Made by a program: the position numbers and the translations under genes
Origin: Mycobacterium innocens
GTDB taxonomy: Bacteria > Actinomycetota > Actinomycetes > Mycobacteriales > Mycobacteriaceae
DNA length: 64,000 nt
NCBI RefSeq assembly: GCF_900566055.1
Contig: NZ_UPHQ01000006.1
Span: forward strand, 1-64,000
Direction of reading: 5' to 3'
Shown here: piece after piece, positions 63,702 through 64,000 of the stretch
How positions within the stretch are numbered: the stretch's first letter is position 1
How the letters are laid out: each line of letters starts with the position of its first letter
The notes under the pieces: generated by a model
What the model saw: only the letters and a program-made list of their open reading frames with translations
Database searches by the model: none
What the model was told of the DNA's origin: nothing

Positions 63702-64000
63702 CTAACGGGGTGGCGCCTTGCGCGCGCGTTCGGCTCGTTCAGCCTCGGCGGTTTCGCGATTCAACCGCTGCGCCTCGTAGATGGTGACGTTGGTGCGCGA
63801 CATCAGCAACGCGGCGATCCCCACGGCCAGGATTGCCCCGGGCACCACCGAGAACGAGCCGGTCATCTCGGCGACCATGATCATGATTGCCAGCGGCGCC
63901 CGCGCGACGCTGCCGAAACATGCCATCATGCCGACCACCACGAAGATTCCCGGCGCGTCGGGGACTCCGGGGATGCCGGTGAGTTCACCGAGTCGCCAGA
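63702..64000 (-). CDS. CLC-type chloride channel/transporter, C-terminal part (Rv0143c-like)
   Basis: The frame enters from the right edge of the window and ends at 63702. It includes the late CLC helices GMMACFGSVARAPLAIMIMVAEM and VVPGAILAVGIAALLM, then a charged tail with AEAERAERARK. Only about 100 residues are inside the window. The 148-bp gap to the glycosylase gene shows nothing notable. Confidence 0.85.
   Translation of the reverse strand, partial: WRLGELTGIPGVPDAPGIFVVVGMMACFGSVARAPLAIMIMVAEMTGSFSVVPGAILAVGIAALLMSRTNVTIYEAQRLNRETAEAERAERARKAPPR

Overview
The window is GC-rich chromosomal DNA of a slow-growing, non-tuberculosis Mycobacterium. This is judged from codon usage and from a gene order that, compared with my memory of M. 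tuberculosis H37Rv, follows Rv0116c to Rv0143c: ldtA, oxyS, oxcA, fadD7, fusA2, an Rv0121c-like gene, pepA, treS, mak, a DUF1275 gene, fbpC, htdZ, fadE1, fgd2, a GNAT gene, ephF, tetR, cyp138, msrA, Rv0138 to Rv0142-like genes and a CLC channel. No database was searched; Rv numbers and family names are from memory.

Layout. (1) 1-890: end of a 13E12-type DUF222/HNH protein. (2) 0.9-13.2 kb: an accessory catabolic island. A leftward operon (NHL/SMP-30-like protein, GntR/HutC regulator, acyl-CoA ligase, SDR) is divergent from a tightly coupled rightward operon (SDR, Rieske oxygenase alpha subunit, LLM flavoprotein, Baeyer-Villiger-type monooxygenase, SDR, CaiB/BaiF CoA transferase). The divergent promoter carries three copies of a TTGTCC-GGACAA palindrome, the likely GntR operator. 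(3) 13.4-15.4 kb: an Rv0111-like membrane acyltransferase. (4) 15.5-18.55 kb: a five-gene leftward locus: two WXG100-like proteins, a CpnT-like secreted protein with a C-terminal GH-E/HNH-type nuclease domain, and two tandemly duplicated ankyrin proteins that are probable immunity factors. (5) 18.66-21.3 kb: an Mg2+-sensing M-box riboswitch, a terminator-like hairpin, a possible 24-codon leader peptide, a 63-residue protein and an NRAMP-related transporter whose metal site looks like the magnesium-transporting (NRMT) type.

(6) 21.4-42.8 kb: the conserved core: L,D-transpeptidase, oxalate catabolism (fadD7 with oxcA, beside oxyS), fusA2, secreted protease pepA, the trehalose-to-maltose-1-phosphate pair treS-mak, antigen 85C, hydratase, acyl-CoA dehydrogenase and a Tat-exported F420 enzyme. 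(7) 42.8-53.5 kb: a second accessory block between the GNAT gene and ephF. It holds a catalase gene broken by an internal deletion, a DesT/FabR-like regulator divergent from a reductase-desaturase pair, SRPBCC and LLM genes, a truncated ESX-associated gene, a TetR-DUF1214 pair and a sulfotransferase. (8) 53.6-64.0 kb: ephF, alcohol dehydrogenase with a TOBE protein, the tetR/cyp138 pair with two GGTAC-N6-GTACC operators, msrA, a 5'-truncated mmpL remnant, an Rv0138-Rv0142-like run with an extra methyltransferase, and the end of a CLC channel.

The loci most worth study are the WXG100/GH-E toxin with duplicated ankyrin genes, the GntR-controlled oxygenase island, and the M-box/NRMT-like transporter unit. 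Several decayed genes (catalase, mmpL, a cyclic-nucleotide-binding fragment, the ESX remnant) mark deletion and turnover in this region.
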